Shown one piece after another: positions 41,596 through 50,758 of a stretch of DNA of 64,000 nt. Each line of letters starts with the position of its first letter. The first letter of the stretch is position 1. The notes under the pieces were generated by a model. The model did no database searches, was not told where the DNA came from, and was given only the letters and a program-made list of their open reading frames with translations. The stretch is from CALLPQ01 sp038531745. Lineage in GTDB: Bacteria > Pseudomonadota > Alphaproteobacteria > Caulobacterales > Parvularculaceae. The position numbers were made by a program, and so were the translations under genes. The stretch lies in NCBI GenBank assembly GCA_038531745.1, contig JBCBBJ010000003.1, positions 124,001 through 188,000 on the forward strand, in the 5' to 3' direction.

Positions 41596-44500
41596 CTAGA
41601 ATTCGAACCGAAGACCGAATTGCACCGCCCAAAGGCTAGCGCCGGCATTGCGGTCAAAACCACCCTGACCGGTAACTTGAGATTCAAGACCACTGCCACC
41701 AATAACGAATTGACCTTGATCGTTAATCTCATCAATCCCGAATACTGGGACGCCTTCACGCGTGTTGCCACGGTCAAATGTACGCTGAACATTTCCACCG
41801 AAGAGGTTTAGCGCATTCTCTACATCAACAAAAAAGATGGTCCGCAACCGATCAGAGAAATCCGGCAAATCCTGCTGGAACCGGAAATCAAGATCAACGA
41901 ACCACGGATCATTGAAGGCGTTTCGCGGGGCAAAATCACCGGCGAAATCCGACAAGCCGCTCTCAGCTATAAAGTTGAAGAGCGCAAATTGTTGATCCGC
42001 AGACAGGTTGCTGAAATCGAAACGCGGGTCATTTTCATCGACCGGGACGAATAGCAATGTCCGCGCTTCATCATCGGAGTCGCCAAAAATGTCTTCTGAC
42101 GTGTCGTCATCAAACACATAAGAGAACGGCGTTCCCTCCCGCGCCTGAACAAAGAAAGTGAACTGCGTGGGCAGATCACGAATAAATTCCTGACGGAAGG
42201 TCGTTGCCAACGAAATGACATGCGGGTTGACAAATTGCGATGGTGCCGTGAAGGCCCGGTTTGGCGTAATGACCGCAACTTCTTCAAAGTTCGACGTTGC
42301 AGTGGAGCTCAAACTGCCAACAACTTGCGTCGCGTCTGTGTAGGCGTAACCGAGATTGACGGAGAAGCTTGCCGGATTGGAGAACAATTCATAGTCAAAC
42401 GTCTTCGCGAACTGCGCAGAGACTGAAATTGAGCGCCCATCATTGATGCCGTCAGCCACGTTGGTCAGGAGGATGTCCTGATCACGCCCTGTAAAACAAT
42501 CTGGTGTCGCCCCCGTGAAACCATCACGAATACCGACGAAGGTTGCGTTACAACCATCAAGCAGAGGGTCAATCGCTTGGACGATTGGTCGACCGTCGGG
42601 CGCCGTTCCAATTGGCGACAGTGTCAGATCAACAAAATCGAAAGCATTACGGTTGGCCGAGTAAATGGCATCTACATTGATTGTCCATTCATCAAACAGA
42701 CCACCGAATGCACCACCAAAGTCGGTGAAATGGGTAAATCCGACAGAGCCGCGGATCGTTGACGGAACCTGCAGGTTCGGATCGATTGCATCGGTCCGCC
42801 CATTACCGGCCGCTGCGTTCGCCTGAATTTCATTGATAATGCACTGCGGAATTGCAAAGCCCGTCTCTCGCAAGTTGGTCAACGTATTTGGGTCAGCATT
42901 ACATTCGGCATTATTTTCATCCGCGCTTGCTGTACCAAAGCCATTGTTTGTGAATGCGTTGGAGAAAAATACCGTCGGATCACCACCAGAAAAGACACCG
43001 GCACCTGCGCGGAAGGTTGTTTCCCCAAAAAAGGTCGCGCCAGCGTCATAGTTGATGCCCAAACGCGGCAGAAACACCTCGAAATTGTTAAAGCCGGTAT
43101 TATTGGTAAATCCATAGCGTTGTTCAAACAGCGGGCTATCAAGGGGTTGGTCACCAGATTGATAAAAATCATAACGCAAACCCATGGTCACCGTCAGTGC
43201 GTCGGTGGGCGTCCAGGTGTCCTGGAAGAAAAGCGTGTGAATGTTACGGGTGAACTCTGCGGCGGCGTCGCCAATATCGCCCGTTGCCGTGGAGGTAAAG
43301 TCAATCGTCTCGGCGTTTCCAGCAAGGAAATCGTCCACGGTTTCGAATTCAATGGTCCCGGTGGCATTCACTGCGAAAAGGTTGAAAACAGAAATTGAGT
43401 TCAACTCATAACCACCGGTGAAAAGGTGGTTACCAGCAAGTTTGTCGAGCTTGAAGCGAACCTGGTCGGTTTGCGTTTCCAACGCGTTGGCAGACCGGAA
43501 GAAGCCGGGGCCTGCGACCTGAACACCATTGTTAAAGCCGCCCGGACCGAACTCACCATTGGCGCCACCCTGAATAATGATACGCGGAATGGGGAACGTA
43601 TCCTGCGCCTCACCGCCGCCAACGGGGTTTTGAATGTCGGTATTATCGGTTCGCGACACCCGAATTTCCGTGGAAACCGTATCTGACCATTCAGAGAAGA
43701 GACGTGCCGAATAACGGTCGTTACTCGATCCGGAATTTTCAAACGAGTTCAGGAACTGAAAGCTTACACCGAACAGATCAGGCTCGACCTCAAGCTCCCG
43801 CTCGCGCGAATAGTTGAATTCCAGACGATGTTCATCGCTGAGGATCCAGTCAAGACGCGAAGCAATACGCCGACTAGTTTCGGGGATAACTGAAGCTTGG
43901 CCACCAGTTTCGAAGCCAGCCATTTGGGCGGCAGCATTTATTGCGTCAAGATCACTCTGCAGAAGGTTGTCTACCGGGTTAGCGACCGGTGCACCTTGTG
44001 GACCAAAACCAACGACAGAACCACCATCTCGGATTTCTTCATAAGAAACGGCAAGGAACAGTTTGTCTTTAACGATTGGACCACTGACATTTGCCCCCCA
44101 ATTGAAATCCCTGAAGTCTGCATCACCTAGAATCGTTTCGCCATCAGCCTGTGAGCCAGTCAAACCGCGAGTGTTATAAAATGCGAAAGCCGAAGCCTGG
44201 AAGTCATTCGAACCGGCCTTTGTGACAATGTTGATGTTACAGGTCGTAAAGTTACCGTACGTCACGTCGTAAGGCGCAAACTCGACTGCCGTTTCCTGGA
44301 TCGCATCGAATGGCAGCGGAAAGTTGCCGCGGGCGGGGGTCCCCGAAGCATTCAAACCGAAGGCGTCGTTTGCCGCCACACCGTCAATCGTAAAACTGGT
44401 GGCACGGCTGTTGCCACCGAGACAAGAAACCTGGTCATCGCCGCCGGAAACTGTCAACCGCGGATCAATCCGGATAATATCCCGGATATCGCGACTAATC

Positions 44501-44976
44501 GAAGGCAGGGCCTCGATGGTAGTTTGACCAAAAACAGAGCTTGGACCAATAGCAAGCTGTTGTGTGTTCGACCGGCTCGCCACTACGACGATGGAGTCAT
44601 CGACGCCAGCGCCGGCAGGATCAAGATCGATATTTGCTGATGTCACCCCACCCAGGCTCACAAAAACACCTTCTAGGCGTTCAGTTACAAATCCATTTCG
44701 AGAGACTTCTACCGTGTAGGGACCACCTACGGTCAAATTTCGAGCAAAATAGGTCCCACTCTCATTCGTCACGCTCGTTTGCGAAGACCCATTCCGAGTA
44801 TCGGTTACGGTGACTGTGGCACCAGAAAGCGGCGCTCCGTTCCCATCGGTGATTACACCGCGAACCGACGATGTTGTATTCTGTGCATGTGCGATTGGTA
44901 TGATTGACAGCGGCGATAGTGCACCGCTCAAGGCGAGGGCGGCAACGCCTGCCTTCAGGACATTTTTGTTGATCAT
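41596..44976 (-). CDS. TonB-dependent receptor, Oar-like, with N-terminal carboxypeptidase-regulatory domain
   Basis: Large (1126 aa) outer-membrane receptor energised by TonB. It has a signal peptide (MINKNVLKAGVAALALSGAL...AHAQ) and a carboxypeptidase-regulatory-like domain at about 36-120 (VRGVITDGNGAPLSGATVTV; YTVEVSRNGFVTERLEGVFV). The plug region is at about 128-260 (VVASRSNTQQLAIGPSSVFG; RATSFTIDGVAANDAFG; VTYGNFTTCNINIVTKAGSN), and the 22-strand barrel follows, ending FGLRFEF. The layout fits Oar-like receptors; the ligand is unknown. It is alone in its transcript, with an inverted repeat about 80 bp upstream. The Ton locus 17 kb away could power it. Confidence 0.92.
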   Translation of the reverse strand: MINKNVLKAGVAALALSGALSPLSIIPIAHAQNTTSSVRGVITDGNGAPLSGATVTVTDTRNGSSQTSVTNESGTYFARNLTVGGPYTVEVSRNGFVTERLEGVFVSLGGVTSANIDLDPAGAGVDDSIVVVASRSNTQQLAIGPSSVFGQTTIEALPSISRDIRDIIRIDPRLTVSGGDDQVSCLGGNSRATSFTIDGVAANDAFGLNASGTPARGNFPLPFDAIQETAVEFAPYDVTYGNFTTCNINIVTKAGSNDFQASAFAFYNTRGLTGSQADGETILGDADFRDFNWGANVSGPIVKDKLFLAVSYEEIRDGGSVVGFGPQGAPVANPVDNLLQSDLDAINAAAQMAGFETGGQASVIPETSRRIASRLDWILSDEHRLEFNYSRERELEVEPDLFGVSFQFLNSFENSGSSNDRYSARLFSEWSDTVSTEIRVSRTDNTDIQNPVGGGEAQDTFPIPRIIIQGGANGEFGPGGFNNGVQVAGPGFFRSANALETQTDQVRFKLDKLAGNHLFTGGYELNSISVFNLFAVNATGTIEFETVDDFLAGNAETIDFTSTATGDIGDAAAEFTRNIHTLFFQDTWTPTDALTVTMGLRYDFYQSGDQPLDSPLFEQRYGFTNNTGFNNFEVFLPRLGINYDAGATFFGETTFRAGAGVFSGGDPTVFFSNAFTNNGFGTASADENNAECNADPNTLTNLRETGFAIPQCIINEIQANAAAGNGRTDAIDPNLQVPSTIRGSVGFTHFTDFGGAFGGLFDEWTINVDAIYSANRNAFDFVDLTLSPIGTAPDGRPIVQAIDPLLDGCNATFVGIRDGFTGATPDCFTGRDQDILLTNVADGINDGRSISVSAQFAKTFDYELFSNPASFSVNLGYAYTDATQVVGSLSSTATSNFEEVAVITPNRAFTAPSQFVNPHVISLATTFRQEFIRDLPTQFTFFVQAREGTPFSYVFDDDTSEDIFGDSDDEARTLLFVPVDENDPRFDFSNLSADQQFALFNFIAESGLSDFAGDFAPRNAFNDPWFVDLDFRFQQDLPDFSDRLRTIFFVDVENALNLFGGNVQRTFDRGNTREGVPVFGIDEINDQGQFVIGGSGLESQVTGQGGFDRNAGASLWAVQFGLRFEF

Positions 44977-45052
44977 CGGATAACCCCTTGGTGAAAATGT
45001 GTATGCTTCAGCAGCGCAATTTGCTGTCGCCCGCGTGCCCTACGCTGCGCTC

Positions 45053-45081
45053 GTGAAACAAAGGCAACACAATTGTTTCAC
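45053..45081. promoter_or_regulatory. Inverted repeat upstream of the TonB-dependent receptor
   Basis: GTGAAACA (45053-45060) and its exact complement TGTTTCAC (45074-45081), 13 bases apart, about 77 bp before the receptor start. A likely operator; the protein is unknown. Confidence 0.5.
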
Positions 45082-45224
45082 CTATGTGACAAAGACGACG
45101 GATACAAAATATTTATGGGCGATGGGCGCGGTCTTATGCGCGGTGTTGCATTAATATTGCACCTGCACAATTCGCTGATCCCCAACGGAAAAAAGGGATT
45201 GCGTGAATAAGCTTTTTTTCCACA

Positions 45225-45240
45225 GGGTGTCGTGACACCC
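45225..45240. other. Hairpin downstream of argS
   Basis: A perfect inverted repeat GGGTGTC-GT-GACACCC, 15 bp past the argS stop. A T7 run (45213-45219) lies on the plus strand, not after the hairpin on the argS strand, so it is not a standard terminator for argS. Confidence 0.45.
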
Positions 45241-45255
45241 GCGCCGACGCTTTTG

Positions 45256-47025
45256 CTACATGCGTTCGGGTACACTTATTCCAAGCAAATCAAGGGCTTG
45301 ATCAAGTTGTCCGCCGGCGATGCCAGCGAGCCTGATGCGGCTCGCACGGATGCTTTGGTTCGGCTCATCGTTCACACGGCAATTCGAATAGAAACGAGAG
45401 AAGGCTTGCGCCAGCGCGTAGCAATGCTCTGCAATGATATGCGGCATTCTTTTTTCCACAGCCGCCCGCAGTGATTCGTCAAATCGCAAGAGGATAAGCG
45501 CAAGGTCACGCTCCTCATCCGTCGAAAGAAGAAGCGTTGCGCCCGTACCCGTGGTGCCATCGGGGTCCGCTTTCGCCAGCATGGAACGGATCCGCACACT
45601 GGCATAAAGAAGATAGGGCCCGGTCTTGCCTTCAAACGCGGTAAACCGATCGAGATCGAACACATAGTCAGAGGTTCGCGGGTTTGACAGATCGGCAAAC
45701 TTCAACGCCGCGATGCCGACCTTGCGGGCAATCTCGGCGACTTTTGCCGCGTCTTCACCCGCGCCCATGCCTGATGCTTCGATGCGGTCCCGGGCTTTGT
45801 CCGTGACCATATCAATCATATCGCGCAATTTCAGAACACCGCCTTCGCGGGTTTTGAACGGCTTGCCATCTTTGCCATTCATGGTCCCGAACCCGAGATG
45901 TTCCAGATGAGTTTGCGGGAAATAGCCCGCCATATGCGCGGCGCGGAACACTTGCTCAAAATGTAGGGCCTGACGCTGATCAACCACATAGATCATGCGG
46001 TCAGGCGCCGCTGCCTCTTTGCGGTCGATGATGGTGGCGATGTCCGTGGTGTGATACCCCGCACTCCCCTCCGACGTCACGAGCATAACCGGTGGCACTT
46101 CCTTGCGATCATCGTCGCGTTTGACCCTGACGATGACGGCGCCGTCACTATCCTCGGCCAGACTTTTAGTGCGCAAATCGTTGACCATCTGATCGATTAG
46201 CGGGTGGGCATCGGATTCGCCCTTCCACCAGTCAAAGGTGACCCCCAGATCGTCATATTCCGCCTCGATGGCAGCGCGGGAGACTGACACAAAATGCTGC
46301 CATAGTGCACGATAGCCCGGCCGACCCGCCTGCAAGTCAAAGGTGGCTTTTTGCGCGGCGACCCGGCGCGCGGTGTCGGTTTTGCACGCCGCCGATGCAA
46401 CCGGATACATCGCCTCCAGATCGGCCAAGGTCACTGGCGATGTGGCGGGATAATCGCCAGTCTTTTCCGCATCAAAATAGGGCAAGGCCGGTTCACGGAT
46501 TGCCAGCTCACTGATGAGCTGACCCATCTGCAATCCCCAATCGCCGAAATGCACATCGCCGATAACCGTATGGCCAACATGGCGAAAAATACGCTTCAGG
46601 CTTTCCCCGATGATCGCGGCGCGCAAATGGCCCACATGCAACGGCTTGGCCACATTGGGCCCGCCATAATCAAGGATGATCTTTTCGGCGGCGGCGACCT
46701 GCCAGTCCTGTGTCGTCTTTTCAGCACGCGCCTGATCGCCCAGACGCGCGGCCACATAATCATCAGCCAGATTAACGTTCAAAAAGCCAGGCCCCGCAAT
46801 CGTCACCTCACGGAAGATCTCTTCTTCCAGCAACCGCTCTGCCAACAGGCCAGCAAGCTCACGCGGATTGCGTTTTTGCCTTTTGGCAGCGGCCAGCGCG
46901 CCATTGCACTGAAATTGCGCGAGGTCAGGCCGGTCAGAAACCCGAACCTTGCCAAGGGCAGCATCAAGCCCCTCCGCCCCAAAGGCCGCGCCCACACGGG
47001 CCGAAAGATCATCCAGCAAGGTCAT
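45256..47025 (-). CDS. argS: Arginyl-tRNA synthetase
   Basis: Class I synthetase charging tRNA-Arg. The N-terminal additional domain comes first; the HIGH-type motif HVGH is at 130-133 in NVAKPLHVGHLRAAIIGESLKR. The catalytic core continues with VIGDVHFGDWGLQMGQLISEL and YVVDQRQALHFEQVF, and the anticodon-binding DALR domain ends HCYALAQAFSRFYSNCRV...LLGISVPERM. Lack of a canonical KMSK is usual for ArgS. 589 aa is normal. Some enzyme families need tRNA for activation; nothing unusual is seen here. Confidence 0.97.
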   Translation of the reverse strand: MTLLDDLSARVGAAFGAEGLDAALGKVRVSDRPDLAQFQCNGALAAAKRQKRNPRELAGLLAERLLEEEIFREVTIAGPGFLNVNLADDYVAARLGDQARAEKTTQDWQVAAAEKIILDYGGPNVAKPLHVGHLRAAIIGESLKRIFRHVGHTVIGDVHFGDWGLQMGQLISELAIREPALPYFDAEKTGDYPATSPVTLADLEAMYPVASAACKTDTARRVAAQKATFDLQAGRPGYRALWQHFVSVSRAAIEAEYDDLGVTFDWWKGESDAHPLIDQMVNDLRTKSLAEDSDGAVIVRVKRDDDRKEVPPVMLVTSEGSAGYHTTDIATIIDRKEAAAPDRMIYVVDQRQALHFEQVFRAAHMAGYFPQTHLEHLGFGTMNGKDGKPFKTREGGVLKLRDMIDMVTDKARDRIEASGMGAGEDAAKVAEIARKVGIAALKFADLSNPRTSDYVFDLDRFTAFEGKTGPYLLYASVRIRSMLAKADPDGTTGTGATLLLSTDEERDLALILLRFDESLRAAVEKRMPHIIAEHCYALAQAFSRFYSNCRVNDEPNQSIRASRIRLAGIAGGQLDQALDLLGISVPERM

Positions 47026-47108
47026 AGGAAAAGATCGGGTTCAGAATTTCGGGTCGGGCTAACACCAGCCCCCGCGCCGCGCGCGTTTCCGGGGCCAAAA
47101 AGCCGAGA

Positions 47109-47663
47109 TTAAAGGTTTGGGAATTTCAGGCTTTTGCCTGATCGGTTGAATAGGACCTGGTCACGCTCCAACACAAAACCGACGACAATTTCAAAATTGA
47201 GACCGCTGGTCTTTTCGCTGGCGCGCGGAATAACGAGGTCATTGATCTTTTCGCGCAAACCCAGTCGCGCGCGATCGCCGTTGAAATTGGCTTCCATGGT
47301 GAACTCCTCACGCGCAATCACCTCCCGGTCTTTGCGGGTGACGGCCACAAAATAGGTGACGTCGTTTCGGTTTGACTGCGCCGCGGGTCCGCGGCCAAGC
47401 GCAAAATCCACTTCCAGCGCGCCGCTGATGGGGCTGTCTTCAAAATAACGGCAGGTGTAGCGCACATCGGTAATCTCACCGGACCAGGCCACCTGATCCA
47501 AGGTCTGGTCGCCGTCAAAGGTCACAAACCGGGCCGCATCGTTTAGAACGATAACATTGGGACATGGCGCGGGATTACGCTCTGAACGGGCTTTGGATGA
47601 TTCGCATCCCGAAAGGCCAAGAAGGGCCGTCAGGGATGCGGCGAAAAGTGACAAAAATCGCAT
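47109..47663 (-). CDS. Hypothetical lipoprotein
   Basis: 184 aa with a clear type II signal: MRFLSLFAASLTALLGLSGC, lipidated Cys at residue 20. The mature part is a predicted strand-rich domain (VTFDGDQTLDQVAWSGEITDV; GALEVDFALGRGPAAQS; VTYFVAVTRKDREVIAREEF). No known family is recognised. It lies 83 bp upstream of argS on the same strand. ATG 47663 is preferred to GTG 47669 because it starts the signal peptide. Confidence 0.8.
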   Translation of the reverse strand: MRFLSLFAASLTALLGLSGCESSKARSERNPAPCPNVIVLNDAARFVTFDGDQTLDQVAWSGEITDVRYTCRYFEDSPISGALEVDFALGRGPAAQSNRNDVTYFVAVTRKDREVIAREEFTMEANFNGDRARLGLREKINDLVIPRASEKTSGLNFEIVVGFVLERDQVLFNRSGKSLKFPNL

Positions 47664-47895
47664 GGGCACAATGCCGCTAAGCTCCTATATCAGACAAACA
47701 AAGGTGCAATCGGATTGGCAGCGCCGGGTCCGTCCGTACCTTGCGAATAGCTAAAGCCTGTCGTAGCCGGATGCCCGCGCCGGTGCAATGCATCTAGCCT
47801 GCGTACCTCTCCGGTAAGCAAACATGATTGTACGGTCGTCACCTTTTTGCCTGAATGCGGGGGCACACCGGTCCTCAAGAGAAACGCGCCTTTCC

Positions 47896-48894
47896 ATGAA
47901 TGAAACCACCAGCCCCATGAGCCCCACCGCAGATACGACCTGCCCCGAGGAAATAACGCAGCCGCCCCTCGCAGTGACGTTGGCCGCGCCGCGTGGGTTT
48001 TGCGCCGGTGTTGAACGCGCGATCCGCGCCGTGGAAGAGGCGCTGACGCGGTTTGGCGCCCCGGTCTATGTGCGCCATGAGATTGTCCATAACGTTCATG
48101 TTGTTGAACGGCTTAAACGCATGGGCGCGGTTTTTATCGAGGATATGGAGGATGCGCCGAGCGATCGACCGATTATCCTGTCTGCCCACGGCTCCCCCGC
48201 CCATGTGCACGACACGATTTCTGACCGCGGCATGACCTCAATTGACGCCACCTGCCCGCTTGTGAGCAAAGTTCATAACCGGGCAAAACGCCTTGCTGAA
48301 AAAGGCTATCACATCATCCTTATCGGCCATGATGGTCATCAGGAAGTTGTGGGCACGCAAGGCCAGGTTGCTGACACCGAGATGAGCCTCGTGGAGACAG
48401 TTGATCAGGCACAATCCATGACTTTCCCCGACGCGCCGCTTGCTTATGTGACGCAAACAACGCTGTCCGTTGACGAGACAACCGATATCATCGCGACACT
48501 GAAAACCCGGTTCCCTGACATTGTTAGCCCGGCGAAGGCGGATATTTGTTACGCAACATCAAACCGTCAGGATGCGATCAAAGCGATTTCACCCGATAAA
48601 GACCTTGTGATAGTGATCGGGTCCGCCACCTCCTCAAACTCAAAACGCATGGTTGAGGTTGCGCGCGAAGCGGGGGCGCAAAATGCGGTGCTTACCGACG
48701 ATGCCGACAGCTTTGATTGGTCCCTTCTGCGCGGGCTCAAACGGCTGGCCATTAGCGCTGGTGCGTCTGCACCGGAAGACCTTGTTGAGGAATTTTTGCT
48801 GGCGCTGTCAAAGCGTTACGCCCTCGCCATTGATACGCTGGAAGTTGCGCAGGAAGCGGTGACCTTCAAAATGCCCGTCGCCCACAATAGCTAA
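47896..48894 (+). CDS. ispH: 4-hydroxy-3-methylbut-2-enyl diphosphate reductase IspH
   Basis: Last enzyme of the MEP isoprenoid pathway, reducing HMBPP to IPP and DMAPP with a 4Fe-4S cluster. The three cluster cysteines are C36 (APRGFCAGVERAI), C120 (IDATCPLVSKVH) and C218 (ADICYATSNRQDAI). Substrate-binding motifs VRHEIVHN, ILSAHGSPAHVH, YVTQTTLS and GSATSSNSKR are present. ATG 47896 is chosen because the preceding 24 residues look non-coding; its Shine-Dalgarno is weak. 332 aa with a slightly long N-terminus. It is followed by the thrB-rnhA gene, a conserved alphaproteobacterial order. Confidence 0.96.
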   Translation: MNETTSPMSPTADTTCPEEITQPPLAVTLAAPRGFCAGVERAIRAVEEALTRFGAPVYVRHEIVHNVHVVERLKRMGAVFIEDMEDAPSDRPIILSAHGSPAHVHDTISDRGMTSIDATCPLVSKVHNRAKRLAEKGYHIILIGHDGHQEVVGTQGQVADTEMSLVETVDQAQSMTFPDAPLAYVTQTTLSVDETTDIIATLKTRFPDIVSPAKADICYATSNRQDAIKAISPDKDLVIVIGSATSSNSKRMVEVAREAGAQNAVLTDDADSFDWSLLRGLKRLAISAGASAPEDLVEEFLLALSKRYALAIDTLEVAQEAVTFKMPVAHNS

Positions 48895-48995
48895 CAGCGC
48901 TTTGCGCGCTTAGCCCCCTACCCCGCCATCGCGTTTTGTGGTCTCTATTTGCGCGGGCGACACTTCGCCCTCATTTGTGAATAAAGGACGATAGC

Positions 48996-50462
48996 GTGGC
49001 CGTTTATACGCGTGTTGACGATGGCGCTTTGCGGGCGTTTCTGGCGCGCTATGATGTGGGCACCCCGCTTAGCTTTAAGGGTATCGCCGAGGGTGTGGAA
49101 AACACCAACTATCTCGTTGAAACCACCCGGACCCGGGCGATCCTGACCCTCTATGAAAAAAGGGTGGACCCCGACGATCTGCCGTTTTTTCTGCGTGTGA
49201 TGAGCCATATGGCTGGGGCGGGCCTGCCCGCCGCCCTGCCGATCGCCGACAAGACCGGTACCATTCTCCAAACCCTGAAACAAAAACCCGCAGCGCTCAT
49301 CTCCTTCGTTCCGGGGATCAGCCCCGATGATCCCGGTGAGGAACATTGCGCAGCCCTTGGCACGGTTTTGGCGCGGATGCATCTGGCGATGGCGGGGTTC
49401 GATGAAGAGCGCCCGAATGCCCTATCTGTCGATGGCTGGCACGCGCTGGCGGCGCGCTGCACCGATGAGGGGCTGAATAGCATTGCGCCGGGCCTTGCAA
49501 CGACCATCACTGCAATGTTCCGTGAAATCGATGGCGCCTGGCCTCGACTCGGATCCGGCGATCTCGGGTCCGATGATCTTCCGGCCGGGGTGATCCATGG
49601 CGATCTCTTCCCCGATAATGTGATGCTGGGCCCGGACGGCGTGATCACCGGGATCATTGACTTTTATTTTGCGTGTACGGACTTTTATGCCTACGACCTT
49701 GCCATTTGCATCAATGCCTGGTGCTTTGACAAATATTATACATTCTCGCCAGCGGCCGCAAAAAGCCTTTTACGGGCTTATCAGTCAGTACGCCCCCTAC
49801 TGGATAACGAAATCGATCATCTTGATCTTTTCGCCCGCGGCGCCGCCTTACGCTTTTTACTGACGCGCGCTTTTGATTGGCTTAACCAGACACCGGGCGC
49901 GGTGGTTCGGGTTAAAGACCCTGGCGAATTCCTGGCGCGGATGGAGCATTTTGCTGCCCATCCTGATGTCCTGCGCACTCTGGCCGCTCAAACGGCTGTG
50001 TCCTCCCCATTACCAACAGAAGACAAAACCATGCTCAAAATATATACCGATGGCGCCTGTTCAGGAAATCCCGGTCCTGGCGGCTGGGGCGTGCTGATCA
50101 TGGACGGTACCGAAAGCCGGACCCTATGCGGCGGTGAGCCCGAGACAACCAACAATCGCATGGAGTTGACCGCCGCCATTGAGGCCTTGCGCACGGCACC
50201 AAACGGCGCGCAGATCGATCTTTATACAGACAGTACTTATGTGAAAGACGGCCTCAATAAATGGATGGCCAACTGGAAACGCAATGGCTGGAAAACAGCG
50301 TCGAAAAAACCGGTGAAAAATAAAGACCTGTGGATTGAGCTCGACACCCTCGCCGCTGCCCATACCGTCACCTGGCACTGGGTGAAGGGTCACGCGGGCG
50401 ACCCGGGCAACGAAAGGGCCGACGAATTAGCCCGCGAAGGTATAGATAAATACGGGCGGTAA
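48996..50462 (+). CDS. thrB-rnhA: Homoserine kinase - ribonuclease HI in-frame fusion
   Basis: One open frame of 488 codons. Residues 1 to about 335 are homoserine kinase of the APH-like ThrB type (KGIAEGVENTNYLVETT; VIHGDLFPDNVML with HGD 201-203 and N208; GIIDFYFACTDFYAYDLAICINAW with D222). Residues 346-488 are RNase HI with all catalytic acids: D352 in YTDGACSGNPGPGGWG, Glu in NNRMELTAAIEAL, Asp in LYTDSTYVKDG, and HAGDPGNERADELAR. No stop codon separates them. Separate translation of RnhA from ATG 50031 is possible, but no good Shine-Dalgarno precedes it. GTG 48996 has AAAGGACG upstream. Confidence 0.88.
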   Translation: MAVYTRVDDGALRAFLARYDVGTPLSFKGIAEGVENTNYLVETTRTRAILTLYEKRVDPDDLPFFLRVMSHMAGAGLPAALPIADKTGTILQTLKQKPAALISFVPGISPDDPGEEHCAALGTVLARMHLAMAGFDEERPNALSVDGWHALAARCTDEGLNSIAPGLATTITAMFREIDGAWPRLGSGDLGSDDLPAGVIHGDLFPDNVMLGPDGVITGIIDFYFACTDFYAYDLAICINAWCFDKYYTFSPAAAKSLLRAYQSVRPLLDNEIDHLDLFARGAALRFLLTRAFDWLNQTPGAVVRVKDPGEFLARMEHFAAHPDVLRTLAAQTAVSSPLPTEDKTMLKIYTDGACSGNPGPGGWGVLIMDGTESRTLCGGEPETTNNRMELTAAIEALRTAPNGAQIDLYTDSTYVKDGLNKWMANWKRNGWKTASKKPVKNKDLWIELDTLAAAHTVTWHWVKGHAGDPGNERADELAREGIDKYGR

Positions 50463-50572
50463 CTTTGCTATCCGGATTTGGCACCGCCTCCGTTTTAACA
50501 CACGCCGTGGATTGAGTAGGAGGGCCAAAGGAGGCGCATTCGAAAACACGACCCGCCCCCCAACAGACGCCT

Positions 50573-50593
50573 CCCCGCGACTTGATCGCGGGG
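50573..50593. repeat. REP-like palindrome, inverted copy
   Basis: CCCCGCGA and TCGCGGGG around CTTGA, preceded by GCCT. It is the reverse orientation of the unit at 50655-50675 and shares its arms, central TCAAG and flanking GGAGGC. Confidence 0.75.
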
Positions 50594-50654
50594 TCCAGGG
50601 GGTATCGAGTTAGAATTCATTCTATAGTTCCACCCTAAGCGGCCACCTAATGGG

Positions 50655-50675
50655 CCCCGTGGTCAAGCCACGGGG
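50655..50675. repeat. REP-like palindrome, direct copy
   Basis: CCCCGTGG and CCACGGGG around TCAAG, preceded by TGGG and followed by AGGC. Its centre is 82 bp from that of the inverted copy at 50573-50593. Confidence 0.75.
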
Positions 50676-50758
50676 AGGCATTGTTTTTACATAGCCCCAC
50701 CCCAACCCACTGCGGGGGTTCGGGCGATACACACCTGCCTGACACACAGCTTCATCGC

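Larger units (their letters stand above)
50463..50758. other. Intergenic region with a REP-like pair, no gene
   Basis: About 300 bp between thrB-rnhA and the convergent holC. It holds two REP-like palindromes facing each other (see separate entries) with 60 bp of unique sequence between them. Short inverted GCCTCC/GGAGGC words lie near 50485 and 50530. No protein-coding signal is seen. Confidence 0.6.

Noticed and set aside
41439..41798. 120-residue N-terminal extension of the HDAC-like protein
   Set aside because: It runs through a terminator hairpin and into the receptor gene, and does not resemble the family.
45213..45240. Hairpin after argS as a standard Rho-independent terminator
   Set aside because: The T-run lies on the opposite strand, on the wrong side of the hairpin; reported only as a hairpin.
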